A stretch of 64,000 nt of DNA from Liolophura sinensis (GCF_032854445.1 NC_088298.1:11831504-11895503); one strand, 5' to 3'. Shown: positions 12,101 to 22,831, counted from the first letter of the stretch. The notes: generated from the letters alone by a model not told the origin. Numbers and translations: made by a program.

Positions 12101-12941
12101 AGTTTTAAACTGTCGTACTCACTGCTTTAATGGCAGTGTTCGAAAACTTCCAGTTGACAGAATATATGGTGATGAAGGATGTGTCGGGAGAAGTTAATTG
12201 CAAACATATGTGGCTGTTATTGCGGTGTTAATCCAAGTTATGTTCCATGTTAGATTTTTAGCGTGCTAAAACAAAAAGAAATCAAAACAAAACTTATACA
12301 TTAAAGATTTTATAAAATATGCGTCGCCTATGGAGTTGTTAGAACTGTATAAATCAATTTTTTATCTAGAATTCTCACAAAGCCATGGGACACTGTGAAA
12401 GCGGAAACAAATCGTCGTGTTCATCGTACCGTTAAGGACTTGTGACGTCAGAAGAAACAACTAATTATAGAAATAATTAGCACCTGATTGGTCAAAATGT
12501 ATAACACTGACATAACGAAACTTGTTGAAATTTACGACTTGTAATAGAAAAAACAAACAATGGAAATTATTATAAATTAAAGCTTTAATATATACGGTGT
12601 TTTATTACAAGTACTTTTTTTATTCAGACTGGCCACGTGTTTCAAGGGAAATGATTACTAACTGGACGGAAAGTATCTTAAAATGGACGAGTTTCCAAGG
12701 ACCCATCCACGTGACAAAATATGAGGACTGGAAAGCAAAACTAGATCAAGAACTACACCGGCTTCTCCAGTTTATGGACATTTCTGTATCGAGGCGCCAA
12801 TTGTTGTGTGCAGTCCGGTTTTCAGAAGGATTGTTACACAGGAAAGGCGGTGGATCTTCTTTTGAATTTGACAAAGCAAGTCGCGACTTGCTCAACGCAA
12901 AAATTCAGTTCATTTTTCGCAAAACAAAAATAAAGGTTTGA
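9159..12941 (+). CDS. Sulfotransferase-like gene, WSCD-type, copy A
   Basis: Three exons join in phase: 9,159-9,396, 10,367-10,615 and 12,628-12,941. All introns are GT/AG and both splits are phase 1, giving 266 residues. The product should transfer sulfate from PAPS to a glycan in the Golgi lumen. Residues 1-15 are cytosolic, 16-39 form one membrane anchor, and the rest is lumenal. The 5'-phosphosulfate loop is SFPGSGNTW (62-70). The 3'-phosphate motif is [18 protein letters not shown] (125-142), with Ser125, Arg126 and Arg132. A later TKYEDW followed by an acidic helix is usual in the superfamily. No WSC domain is encoded, so it is shorter than vertebrate WSCD1/2; upstream exons could be missing. 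A diverged second last exon lies at 17,071 but has a stop. The start is the first ATG ahead of the anchor. Confidence 0.82.
9511..9640 (-). repeat. SINE fragment in intron 1, copy A
   Basis: The stretch 'tacgacggcgggaaacatga' followed by 'tggtgggaggaaaccgggt' matches the central body of the SINE at 4,298, in the same orientation, and is preceded by a T/G-rich run. It lies within the first intron of the sulfotransferase-like gene. Confidence 0.65.
9641..10366 (+). other. Rest of intron 1, copy A
   Basis: No gene or RNA recognised. It ends in a pyrimidine-rich tract ('gttttttttcttgtctgacc') before the acceptor of exon 2, as expected of a real 3' splice site. The corresponding region in B is 48,141-48,866. 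Confidence 0.5.
10616..12627 (+). other. Intron 2, copy A
   Basis: Intron with GT donor ('gaaaggtaag') and AG acceptor after a T-rich tract. Its second part, from about 11,093, is the beginning of repeat unit Q1. Short ORFs here have no recognisable domain. The B counterpart is 49,116-51,126. Confidence 0.6.
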
Positions 12942-14290
12942 ACTTAATGTTCTTTTTAAGTCATCTTATGAAATATGCATGTAGCTGTGAATAATGGGCA
13001 GTTGCAAAGAGGAAATCCTGTGTCGTAGGTCAACGTCTGCTTAATCGTTTGTACCAGGGGGCGTGTAACGTGAAGAGTCACGCTACACTATTTGAGGTAA
13101 ATTGACAAAAGGCCGTATTTACCCGTTACGTGTGGCCAGTTCCCAACTCTCACACTGTTTGCATGGAGAAAACGTGAACATACTGCATAGGATGTGTTTG
13201 TTCGATTGAGGTTGAAACAGGTGATATTTGGGTTCAGATTATAGTTAAGCCCAAATCATAACTATTCGGATATAAAACTAAAACGGTTTGGTATCAGTGG
13301 CATGTGTGCGTTTAGGTTACTTGGAAGAGATATGCACAATTTCATTAGTACAAAGCACTAAGTACAACATGTTTTAAGCTCATTTCACCACAAAACTACC
13401 ACTCTCAGCAATAGGGTAAAGTAAAGGGCAGTTAATGGTCTATCTACTGACCAATTTTCACCTTCACAGCATCAACGGTTTCCGGCCAGATGACCTTCGA
13501 AATTGATGACAAAAAAAAAACGCACATATGCGAACTTTCATTGTAGTTTAGAGGAGACCTGTACGTCGTAGGAAAAAATAAAACTGGATTCATTTTCAGC
13601 AGGGCTAACTACATCTAACTGCATTCTTGCTTTCAATATTCAAAGATAAAAGACCATGTGACTCTAACGACCAATAGAGTGCTTTCGCACTTCCTAACCG
13701 ACATGAGCAATATTTCCAAACGTATTACATTTTTTATATTTGGTCCGTCGGGATGAGGAATCCATCTAGCATATGTAAGACAATTTACACTAAATTAGTC
13801 AGTGAATATGTTGAATAATTTTGCAAAAGCAGTTATTACATAAAGCAAATAACTCAACTTTTACAAATATATCCAGGTATCAGTGTATTGTCGGCGTTTC
13901 TTGATTTTTGACCAAAACCTTTAAATCTTTTCTTTTCAAGAGCTAATAAACGGATAATTCTTTTATAATTTCATATCCACGTAATCTGAATTACTTTGGG
14001 GAAATCATCGTACAAATCATCCAATCTCATTAATGCTCAAGAATATGAAGATATGTAGAAAAACTTATGTTTCACTTTTGATGTAACTTCTACATATTAG
14101 GACCAGTGATTAGGAATCTGTTTTTGTTTTAAATAACTCTTTTTTTCAATCCCCCCCCCCTTTCCAAATAAATAAACAAATAAATTATTATTAGCTACTT
14201 GAATTTTGTGGTTTGTAAATAGAAAACTATGAGAGCTAGAATGTTGCATTAAATAGTGGTCCAACAAATGCACCTTCCAGTGCATGCCAA
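12942..14290 (+). other. Downstream of exon 3a, copy A: no further gene
   Basis: Presumed 3' UTR and intergenic sequence. The first clear AATAAA-type signal I see is near 13,576 ('aaaaaataaaactgg'), more than 600 bp after the stop, so the cleavage site is uncertain. A poly-C run lies near 14,151. The B counterpart is 51,441-52,865. Confidence 0.4.
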
Positions 14291-14785
14291 ACGTCACACG
14301 TCACGTGGGGCGCGCCAACGTAACAATAAGCAACACGTGTGACGTCACGCGAGAGAGCAGCTCCTTCAGCTCCAGTTCGCCCCAAAACTAACAAATGGGT
14401 GAGCTCCATTTTGCGCCAAACTGCTCTTTTGCGCCAAAAATGACCAATGAGGCGCTTGACATCATGCGTCACATCATGCGCGAGAGCAGATCCTCAGCTC
14501 CTTGGCGCCCAAACAGGCCCATGGGTGATCACGTGGCCTTGGCGCTCAACGGACCAATGAGCGCAGCTCTTTTACCTCCTTTGCGCCCAAACGGACCATG
14601 AGTGACCACGCCGTCTTTGCGCCTAATAATGCGTGAGGGACCAATATGCAACCACGCGGTCTTGGTATGTTGGAGTTGATCAGCTTCTTCAGCTCTTTGG
14701 AGCCAAAACTGACCCATGTTTGATTTGGGATATAATACGTATCCGCTGTCTGGGATAGGTTCATTCACTAAATACGGACACAGGT
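14291..14785 (+). repeat. Maverick TIR fragment between the terminal exons, copy A
   Basis: Repeats the motif series of the left TIR at 19,616-20,092 ('acgtcacacgtcacgtgggg', CCAAT boxes, 'gcgccaaa', 'cccatgggtgatcacgtgg') but lacks its outer end. It sits about 1.3 kb after exon 3a and contains a perfect TGACGTCA at 14,340-14,347. It was created by the Q1/Q2 duplication rather than by a separate insertion. Confidence 0.8.
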
Positions 14786-15940
14786 ACGGCATTATTTATG
14801 GACCGCCACAGATGTACAATCAGTTGATTTACAAACCGTGTAATGTTCAACGACGGAATCACAAATTATGTCAGACAGTAAAATACCGTCTCGAATCAAA
14901 CCGCATTCACCTCCCCAAATACATTTTGCCGTTCATGTTAGCGTTTAGTTAGCAGTTTCTTAATAACAAATATCACAGTTTATGGTAATGAGAAGACGGC
15001 ATGTCAACGCGCAACTAAAAAACTAAATAAATCTTACGATATAATTCTCTTTTCTCTGATTTACAACTGATGAATTTGAATTTTTTCCTTCGTCTTTCTC
15101 ACACAAGGGAAGTTTTTTCTGTTTTCTTTTATAAAATACAGTAAAATTATTGAAACGCCGTGTTCAAGCCAAAGTGCTACCTCTGACGTCCGCGATAACT
15201 AGATCAGCACTACTTTCGACGCCACCCGCTACAAAACTGATGCATAAAATCCATAAAATAGAGTGCCCAGTTCAGCCTCAGTGGTGCTTAGATTTATTTT
15301 CATTTATTTGTATCAGAATTGAGCATGATTCTAGTTGTACAACAATCCCATTGTGCTTTTGTAAACATTTACGACCTGAACCAGGAATACCCCGGTCATG
15401 CATCTGCAGCTAGGCTAGGCTATTTAATCAGGGCCGCTTGAGTTCCTTCTATAAGACATAGTAGTCCTACTCTATCAACAGGTCAAGCAGTGAAAGAAGT
15501 ATTCTTCTAGTATGTCCAATTTCCGAGAAAACTATCTTGATCACATCGGCCTTCATCACGGAATTCCACAACTTTTAGGCTTAGATTATTATATGGAAAA
15601 TAACTTTGACTTTAGAGAGCAACGTGACGTCACCTTACTCTTGATAATGAAGACGTGCTCAAGCTGTGTCGAAGCGAATTTTCACTAAACTTTTGTGGAG
15701 ATGTGGAGAATAGGTATGGGACAAAAACAATGGCAATCCTCTCAAATTTCTACATTGTTATATTCCAACTGAAGTTTTGAACTTTCGTACTCACTGCTTT
15801 AATGGCAGTGTTCGAAAACTTCCACTTGACAGAATAGATGGCGATGAAGGATGTGTCGGGAGCAGTTAATTGCATACATATATGGTTGTTATTGTGGTGT
15901 TTATCCAGGTTATGTTCCATGTTAGATTTTTAGCGTGCTA

Positions 15941-16735
15941 AGTGATCAATGTGGTTAAATGACCCGGACGTTATTGTGTGACATTCGACAGGTCTTGCAT
16001 TTCTTGATTGATACTTTGTTTACATACATAAAGCAGATGTGTCATGCTATTTCATGTTGTTTTTTTTTATCAAATTGTGGTTGTTTGGAATAAATGGGCA
16101 AAGTGGTATATAATGAACCTATAGACATCCAAGCAGACATTTGTATGCTTAACAACAATGGACGTTCCAAGTCAATAGTCGCAATGCCAATTTCCTAAAG
16201 CAACTTTCAACACAAATCACCAAAACCACCATATAAGAAATCAGGATGGTGTGAAGAGACGTAGTGAACAGATCTGAATGGTATCGGCAGGACACAGTAA
16301 ATTTTCTAGGGGAGCAAGTTTAATCAGTATTCAATCGTGCACCATGACAGTATGATGTTAATGAAGAGTAAATTCTTGTAAATCAAGAGTAATTGTTAAT
16401 CAAGAGTTCGTATTATTTTAGTATAGATTTATTTATGCTGTTAATCAAGATTTATTTATAGTGAGTTTTTAAAACATAAAACCTGAGCTCGATGGTTTGT
16501 TTCACCATGGAGACAACAATCCATAGCTGTTCTCTCAAATGGTTTTCATGTGTTGATCAAACTGTTGATTACATGCCTTCAAGTTTACTTTACTTTGCAG
16601 AATTGAGAGATATTTTAAAGTAAAATGTTGCTTCAGACAAATGTGAAACGTGTAAAAGTGGAAGTGTTTCTTTTCTATGCTGTAAGGAATCATTGAAAGT
16701 AAAGAAGTAAGAGTTAAAATCAGCAAAAAAAAACA
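15941..16735 (+). other. Block found only in unit Q2, copy A
   Basis: Q1 passes directly from 'tagcgtgcta' to 'aaacaaaaagaaatc', whereas Q2 has about 0.8 kb between these points. It ends in an A-rich run ('gcaaaaaaaaacaaatc'), which could mark a retroposed insertion, but no target-site duplication is evident; a deletion from Q1 would explain it equally well. No gene is recognised. Confidence 0.5.
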
Positions 16736-17070
16736 AATCAAAAAGAAATCAAAACAAAAGTAAAAGTTGGTCAAACTATACAAATCAGTTTTTAATGTAG
16801 AATTCTTACAAGGCCAAGGGATACGGTGAAAGCGGTAACAAATCGTCGTGGTCATCGTACCGTTAAGGACAAAATAGGGTTCTTGTGACGTCAGAAGAAA
16901 CAACTAATTATAAAAATTATTAGCACCTGATTGGTCAAAATGCATAACATTGACATAACGAAACTTGTCGAAATTTACGACTTGTAATAGAATAAATAAA
17001 CAATGGAAATTATTATAAATTATGGCTTCAACATATACGGTATTTTATCACAAGTACGTTTTTTATTCAG

Positions 17071-17384
17071 ACTGGCCACGTGTTTCAAGGGAAATGATTA
17101 CTACCTGGACGAGAAGTATCTTAAAATGGACGAGTTTCCAAGGACCCATCCATGTGACAAAATATGAGGACTGGAGAGCAAAACTAGATCAAGAACTACA
17201 CCGGCTTCTCCAGTTTATGGACATTTCTGTACCGAGGCGCCAATTGTTGTGTGCAGCCCAGAATTCCTAAGGATTGTTTCATAGGAAAGCCGGAGGATCT
17301 TCTTTAGAATTTGACAAAGCAAGTCGTGACATACTCAACGCAAAAATTCAGTTCATTTTTCGCAAAACAAAGATAAAGTTTTAA
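17071..17384 (+). pseudogene. Alternative terminal exon 3b, copy A (premature stop)
   Basis: Counterpart of 55,628-55,941 with an intact 'tattcag' acceptor. A G-to-T change turns the GAA glutamate codon into TAA at 17,268-17,270 ('aattcctaagga' against 'aattctgaagga' in B). A protein made with it would lose about 38 C-terminal residues. The remaining frame to 17,384 is otherwise readable. Confidence 0.75.
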
Positions 17385-17557
17385 ACTTAATGTTCTTTTT
17401 AAGTCATCTTACGAAATATGCATGTAGCTGTGAATAACGGGAAGTTGCAAATAGCAACCCCTGTGTCGTATGTCTATGTGTGCTTAATCCATTGTGCCAG
17501 GGGACGTGTAACATGAAGAGCCACATTACACTATCTGAGGTAAATTGACAAAAGGCC

Positions 17558-18213
17558 TGTTACGACCCAAAGTGTCTGTATTATAAAGAGATGGCTTGTT
17601 CGAAATACACGACAGTTTAGGCGCACAAAAAGTAACCAAAGTCCGGTGTCAAGTCCAAACGGACGCATATATTCCACAATATACATACCACACAGGCATA
17701 AATGCTCAGAGGCAAATTCACAAGAGGGAAAATCCACAGTATAACTGAGTGTATGACGAAATACACACAAAATTCCACAGACAGGGTCCGTGTACTAATA
17801 AGCACTGTGTATACAAGAGCACAAATTAAACATACAAGTTCAGACTGAACAAGTGCTCGGTAGAGATAGGCTATAACAAAGCCAGAGGCTATAAAGACAC
17901 CAAAATTCAGCACAAAAGGCCTACTAAAGTAATACACAGCCAAAGCATCCAAAACTCTCAATAATTCTCCCTTCCTCTCCGTTCTCTGTTCTCTCTGTTC
18001 TCCCCCTTTTGACCTGCTTTCATAGTTCTTATATAGCCTGGTGGAATTGTCTAAAATAAGAAAATTCCTGAACACTTGATGTAAACAAACAGGCACCGAA
18101 CTGAGCGCATTCAGGAATATTCTAAGGTAGAGGCAGACAGCAGGCGCTGAACTCAGCGTATGTAAACAGTGGCAAATTAAATTTAGAAACTCACTGCAGT
18201 CGTGCACATAACA
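17558..18213. mobile_element. Solo LTR, only in copy A
   Basis: A 656-bp insertion absent from copy B, where 'aaaaggcc' joins 'gtattta' directly. It starts TGTTACG and ends CATAACA, an imperfect inverted terminus of the TG...CA type. It is flanked by a 5-bp target-site duplication: AGGCC (17,553-17,557) and AGGTC (18,214-18,218), one substitution apart. This is the signature of a solo LTR of a retrotransposon, probably Gypsy-like. The 196-codon minus-strand ORF inside has no retroviral motif and is probably chance. Confidence 0.8.
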
Positions 18214-19519
18214 AGGTCGTATTTAATCGTAGCGTGTAAACAGTTGCCAACACTCACACTGTTGACTCTGCTCTAGTTTTATTCTCTACGTGGTAGTCTT
18301 CTATGCTACACGCCTGAATATTTTCTTTTGTTGCATGGAAGAGCGCGAAGATATTCTTAGCCCCATATTGCATAGGATGTATTTGTTTGATTTAGGTTGA
18401 AACAGGCGATATTTGGGTTCAGATTATAGTTAAGCCCAAATCATAACTATTCGGATGTAAAACTAAAACGGTTTGGTATCAGTGGCATGTGTGCGTTTAG
18501 GTTACTTGGATGAGATCTGCACAATTTCATCATTACAAAGCACTGAGTTCAACATGTTTTAAACTCATTTCACCATAAAACTACCACTCTCAGCAATAAG
18601 GTAAAGTAAAGGGCAGTTAATAGTCTATCTACTGACCAATTTTCACCTTCACAGCACCAACGGTTTCTGGCCAGATGAACTTCGAAAATGATGAAAAAAA
18701 AGGCACATATGCGAACTTTAATTGAAGTTTAGAGGAGACCTGTACGTCGTAGGAAAAAATAAAACTGGATTCATTTTCAGCAGGGCTAGCTACATCTAAC
18801 TGCAATCTTGTTTTCAATATTCAAAAATAAAAGACCATGTGACTTTAACGACCAATAGAGTGTTTTCACACTTCCTAACCGACATGAGCAATATTTGAGA
18901 GCGTATTACATTTGTCTTATTTAGTCCTTCGGGTGTGAGGAATCCATCTAACAAATGTGAGACAATTTACACTAAATTAGCCAGTGAATATGTTGAATAA
19001 TTTTGCAAAATCAGTTATTACACAGAGCAAATAACTCATCTTCTACGAATATATCTATTGATTAGTGTATTGTCGGCGTTTATTGATTTTTGACCACAAA
19101 AATTTAAATCTCTTCTTCTAAGGAACTAATAAAAGAATCATTCTTTTATAATTTCATATCCACGTAATTTGATCTTACATGTAGATGCAATTACTTTGAG
19201 GAAATCATCGTACACATCGTCCAATCTCTTCAATGTTCGAGAATATGAAGATATATAGAAAACTTTCGTTTCAACTTTGATGTAACTTCTATATATTAGG
19301 ACCAGTGATTAGGAATCTGTTTTTGTTCTTTGTTTATATAATTTTAAAAAATAGAAATAAACTATTATTAGATACATGAATTTTGTGGTTTGTAAATCGA
19401 AAACTATGAGAGCTGGAATGTTGCATTAAATAGTGGTCCAAGAAATGTACCTTCTAGTGCATGCCAATGATTTCACTTTTGTACAGTAGTTTTCTCGGTG
19501 AACATAGTGTTTAACTGAA

Positions 19520-20160
19520 AGTAGTATAGAAGGGGCCGAACGTCTCATTGCAGAGGGAGGGATTGGGGAGGAGGGAGTAAGGGTGGGCGGTGTTTGAGCG
19601 AGGTACATGTGCGGGACGTCACACGTTACGTGGGGTGCGCCAGCGGAACAATAAGCAACACGCGTGACGCCACGCGAAAGAGCAGCTCCTTCAGCTCCAG
19701 TTTGCCCCAAAACTAACCAATGGATGAGCTCCATTTTGCGCCAAAACTGCTCTTTCACGCCAAAACAGACCAATGAGGCTCTTGACATCACGCGTCACAT
19801 CATGCGCGAGAGCAGATCCTCAGCTCCTCGGCGCCCAAACAGACCCATGGGTGATCACGTGGTTTTGGCGCTCAACGGACCAATGAAAGCAGCTCTTTTA
19901 CCTCCTTTGCGCCCAAACGGACCATGGGTGACCACGCCGTCTTTGCGCCTAATAATGTATGAGTGACCAATATGCAACCACGCGGTCTAGGACCATGAGC
20001 TCCTTGGAGCCCAAACTGACCCATGGTTGATTTGGGATATAATACATATGCGCTGTCTGGGATAGGTTCACTCACTATATACAAACACAGGTACGACGCC
20101 GGAGTGTGCCTCGTAGCGGCCGCCAGCCATCTTAACGGCAGCATCAGTAGCCGTGGCGGG
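19520..20160 (+). repeat. Left TIR of the Maverick relic, copy A
   Basis: Matches the inverted sequence at 29,040-29,592, including 'cgctgtctgggataggttca' near 20,051 and the terminal 'gtagtata'. Inside are repeated CCAAT boxes ('gaccaatga'), E2F-like sites such as 'ttttgcgccaaaa' (19,734-19,746) and an E-box 'cacgtg'. Both TIRs may have served as divergent promoters and replication ends. Confidence 0.78.
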
Positions 20161-21150
20161 GACGGAAGCCAGGGTCAGAGAACCCCCGCCTGCAGAGGCT
20201 CAGACCCGGTCGATACCGCTCTTCATGCACTGTACTACGGCCCTGACAGTCCAGCGGCTTACAGCGGCATTCATCCCTTACTCAAGGCAGCCCGGCAACT
20301 TGGGCTTAAAGTGAATCGGGCCAGCATGTCGACTTGTTTTACCCAGCAGGACACGCACAACCTGCACCGTCCCGCTCGACGGCGCCACCCTCGTGACCCG
20401 GTTGTGGTTAGGAGTATAGACAGTGGTAGGCGGACCTGGTCGACACGGCAGCGTTTGCCAAGAGAACGACGACAACAGTTACCAACCTAATGTCCTCTCC
20501 ACGTACGCTTGGGTGGTTCCACTGCTCACCAAAACCGGTGCTCGCCTGATCGAGGCGTTTTAACGCAATTTTAAGACGGGACGTCTACCGTTGTAGATAC
20601 AAACGGAAGAGGGCAGGGAGTTTCTGAACAGACCGTTCCAGGCAGTTTTAAAGGACAACGGGTTTTTTTTCTTTCACACGTTTAAAGAGACCAAAGCGTC
20701 CGTGGTAGAAATGTTTAACCGTATTTTGAAAGGACGCATGTACAAATATTTCACCGCTCACAACACTCGGCAATACCTGGACGCCTTCCCAGCTCTGGCC
20801 CGCGGCTACAATCGAGCGTATCACCGGGGTATACGGCGCCCCCCCCCCCCCCCCCACGAAGTCACCACCCAGAACCAGAAAGAAGTGCGTCAAACCTTGT
20901 ACAGTCCACCCACGTCCAAACGATCGGTGTACAGTTATTGCACTGGTGATTTCGTAAAAGGGAAATTCGGAAAAGCGTGCCTCACGAATTAGAGAACGGA
21001 AATGTTCCGCAAAGTTTTATCAGGTGGAGAAGATCTTATAAAGGGAACGTCGCCTAAGAAAACTGTACTATTGGGTGAAGTGGGTCGAATATCTACCCTG
21101 ACGTCAAATGTATTTAACACCGAGAATGACGGGGCTGACTGTCACTCCCT
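20100..21150 (+). pseudogene. Maverick integrase with chromodomain-like tail, copy A
   Basis: Relic of a retroviral-type (rve, DDE) integrase, which in Mavericks inserts the element into host DNA. The N-terminal part is readable from about 20,223 (LYYGPDSPAAYSGIHPLLKA). The catalytic core follows in other frames, with a TAG near 20,419 and at least two frameshifts before 20,490. The last core segment is open (VVEMFNRILKGRMYKYF, holding the final glutamate; near 20,702). A proline tract at 20,838-20,855 rests on a 17-base poly-C run. About 200 bases later YYWVKWVEYL appears in another frame, typical of a chromodomain tail. Not functional. Confidence 0.75.
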
Positions 21151-21168
21151 ATCGACCTACCTCAAGGG

Positions 21169-21876
21169 ATGGATCAGTGGGTACAAGACTTGCGCGAGAA
21201 TAAAGGCACCGTGACAGTCGTGCTCGGAGTTTTCTTGTACATCGGATTTCTAGTGGGTGGATTGGTCGCGGAAATCAGTGTGCAGCTCCTCCAAGATCAG
21301 TCGACCATTCAATATCTACAAGGGCAACAAAACACTCCTCCGTTGGCCTGGGAAGCCTTTGTCCCCGCCTCCGCCGTCACCACCATCAACTCCGAGCTCT
21401 CATTTACCCACCCCCGCTGCGTGTCGTCTGGCGTTACAAGGAGTGGCAGCCGTTGTACACCACGTTACTCAATGGTCGTTTTGAAGAAGGTGTGCCCGGC
21501 CCGTCAACATTCCACCTGCCGAAGCGGACGAACGCGTGACAAAACTCTTTACCAAAGTCAGCCACCACTGCAAATATGAAATGGTATACATCGTGCAGAA
21601 CCTGTTCAACAAAACCAAAGATCATGCACCATCAGTCTGAACGCACACCACTTGGTGTTGTTTAAAAACCCGCGAGACGCGTCTCAAATTACCACGATCG
21701 CTAAAAAGATGGCTCCGGGGCGGACGCAGTACGTGCGCGAAGCGTTTGAGTATGCCGCCGCCGAACCTCACAGGTATTTGCTGGTGGATTTCAAGCAAGC
21801 CACACCCGACCACCTGCAACTTTGCACCCTCATCTTCCCCGGGGAGATTCAGCCCGCCTACCTCCCCAAGTCATAA
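21169..21876 (+). pseudogene. Packaging-type ATPase relic with fused membrane ORF, copy A
   Basis: From about 21,418 the sequence resembles the FtsK/HerA-type genome-packaging ATPase of Mavericks: RVVWRYKEWQPLYTTLL in one frame, KLFTKVSHHCKYEMVYIVQN in another, and NAHHLVLFKNPRDASQIT up to the stop at 21,874 in a third. No Walker A loop is visible, and the Walker B acidic pair seems deleted between the first two pieces. The ORF starting at 21,169 supplies a different N-terminus with one membrane segment (VTVVLGVFLYIGFLVGGLVA), which may come from another element gene. A TGA near 21,577 cuts this copy. Confidence 0.65.
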
Positions 21877-22014
21877 AACTTTGTACGCACGATCTGCCGA
21901 ATCAGTTTGTTTCCACGTCAGTCACCCGCGATGTCACGCCGGATCCAACGTTACGGCTCCTTGCTGTCCCTGTGGTAACTTCTGGCTCGAACCACATCCG
22001 CCATTGGATTCGCT
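21877..22014 (+). other. Unassigned element sequence
   Basis: Between the ATPase relic and the next ORF. Three frames are briefly open (for example 21,822-22,058), but no family could be recognised. Contains 'gtcacccgcgatgtcacgcc'. Confidence 0.3.
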
Positions 22015-22263
22015 GTGCTCTGCGGCAACAATCGGGGTTTACTTTGGTGTTTATTTGAATGTGACAAGATTGTGTTAAATGGAAACGTTCCACTATCATG
22101 GGCTCAGAGAGGGAAGTTACAGCGGCGCAAGACGGGTCTTCGCATCTTGGTCAAGAAAAGTGTTCCCCTGCATAAGAAAGGACGGATTGTTGAACGCGGT
22201 GGGCTCCTCACCACTGCACCAGCCCTCATCGGCGGCATCATTAAGATCATAGGTAGGAGGTAA
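22015..22263 (+). CDS. Small basic element protein, copy A
   Basis: An 82-codon ORF. Only the last 50 or so residues look coherent: a lysine/arginine-rich stretch (GKLQRRKTGLRILVKKS, HKKGRIVERGG) followed by a hydrophobic tail (LIGGIIKIIGRR). Small basic proteins with hydrophobic ends in Maverick-like and adenovirus-like elements are often core or minor virion proteins; that role is inferred. It is open in both copies. Confidence 0.4.
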   Translation: MLCGNNRGLLWCLFECDKIVLNGNVPLSWAQRGKLQRRKTGLRILVKKSVPLHKKGRIVERGGLLTTAPALIGGIIKIIGRR

Positions 22264-22393
22264 TCCAGCACGCCAAGAAAATGACCTTGGTCGAGCTGCG
22301 GCTCTTGGACACGCTCTCGCGGCCACCACCTCCGTACCCCGTCTTCCCGTACCCCTTGCCCAGTACTGGACACTCAGGGCGCTCGACCAAAAT

Positions 22394-22831
22394 ATGTCAT
22401 TGATCTTCTATGACACGATCCTCTCGGACGATGAGAAAATACAGCGGTATCCCAACACCCTTTAACGGTACCTTGCCTTTCAAGATCAATACCAAGCCAC
22501 GCAGCAGCCAAGTCTGACGACGAACAAGCCCTCCTCCAACCTTGTCGGTCGTTTAAGCGAGGGGAAGGTTTTAGAAAGCGTTCCCGTCGTTTTAAGGCGA
22601 AAGGCTGCTCTGCTCTGGAGCAACACTGAGCGATTGGGTGAGAGAAAAGATGGACTCACCAGCCCAGACGAAAAAACCCGTTACCGCATCACGATCTCTG
22701 CCCGCCCTGTTCTCAACTTCCTCCTCCTTCTCCCGCTAAAACCACTACCACCAAAACCACTACCAACACCACAACACCCAAGGGACGAAAACAGCAGCGA
22801 CCTCCTTCACCAGCCATCGAGCCCCCGGTAA
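22394..22831 (+). pseudogene. Unidentified element protein, copy A (stop)
   Basis: Begins MSLIFYDTILSDDEKIQRYP. Codon 24 is TAA here (22,463-22,465) and CAA in B. Beyond it the frame is open to 22,831, ending in a proline/lysine-rich tail. A frame upstream of the ATG (from about 22,281) is also open, so the original protein may have been longer. Its position between the basic protein and the capsid-type gene suggests an element-specific structural or core protein; no family is recognised. Confidence 0.5.

Larger units (their letters stand above)
11093..14785 (+). repeat. Exon-bearing tandem unit Q1, copy A
   Basis: Begins at 'caggtctgtattatttacgg', contains terminal exon 3a, and ends in a fragment of Maverick TIR at 'caggt' (14,781-14,785). 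It is repeated next to itself as Q2. Relative to Q2 it lacks a roughly 0.8-kb block, and the outer tip of the TIR is deleted. Confidence 0.85.
14786..20092 (+). repeat. Exon-bearing tandem unit Q2, copy A
   Basis: Opens with 'acggcattatttatggaccg', which matches Q1 near 11,100, and ends at 'caggt' (20,088-20,092) inside the left TIR of the Maverick relic. It contains the broken exon 3b, a unit-specific block (15,941-16,735) and the solo LTR at 17,558. Confidence 0.85.

Noticed and set aside
17617-18207. A 196-codon minus-strand ORF, the second longest open frame in the window
   Set aside because: It lies entirely inside the solo LTR, has no recognisable domain and is absent from copy B.
20023-20490. 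A 155-codon ORF starting in the left TIR (also 57,907-58,374)
   Set aside because: The first part is translated TIR and the last part is out of the integrase frame. Only the middle belongs to the integrase relic, which is annotated instead.
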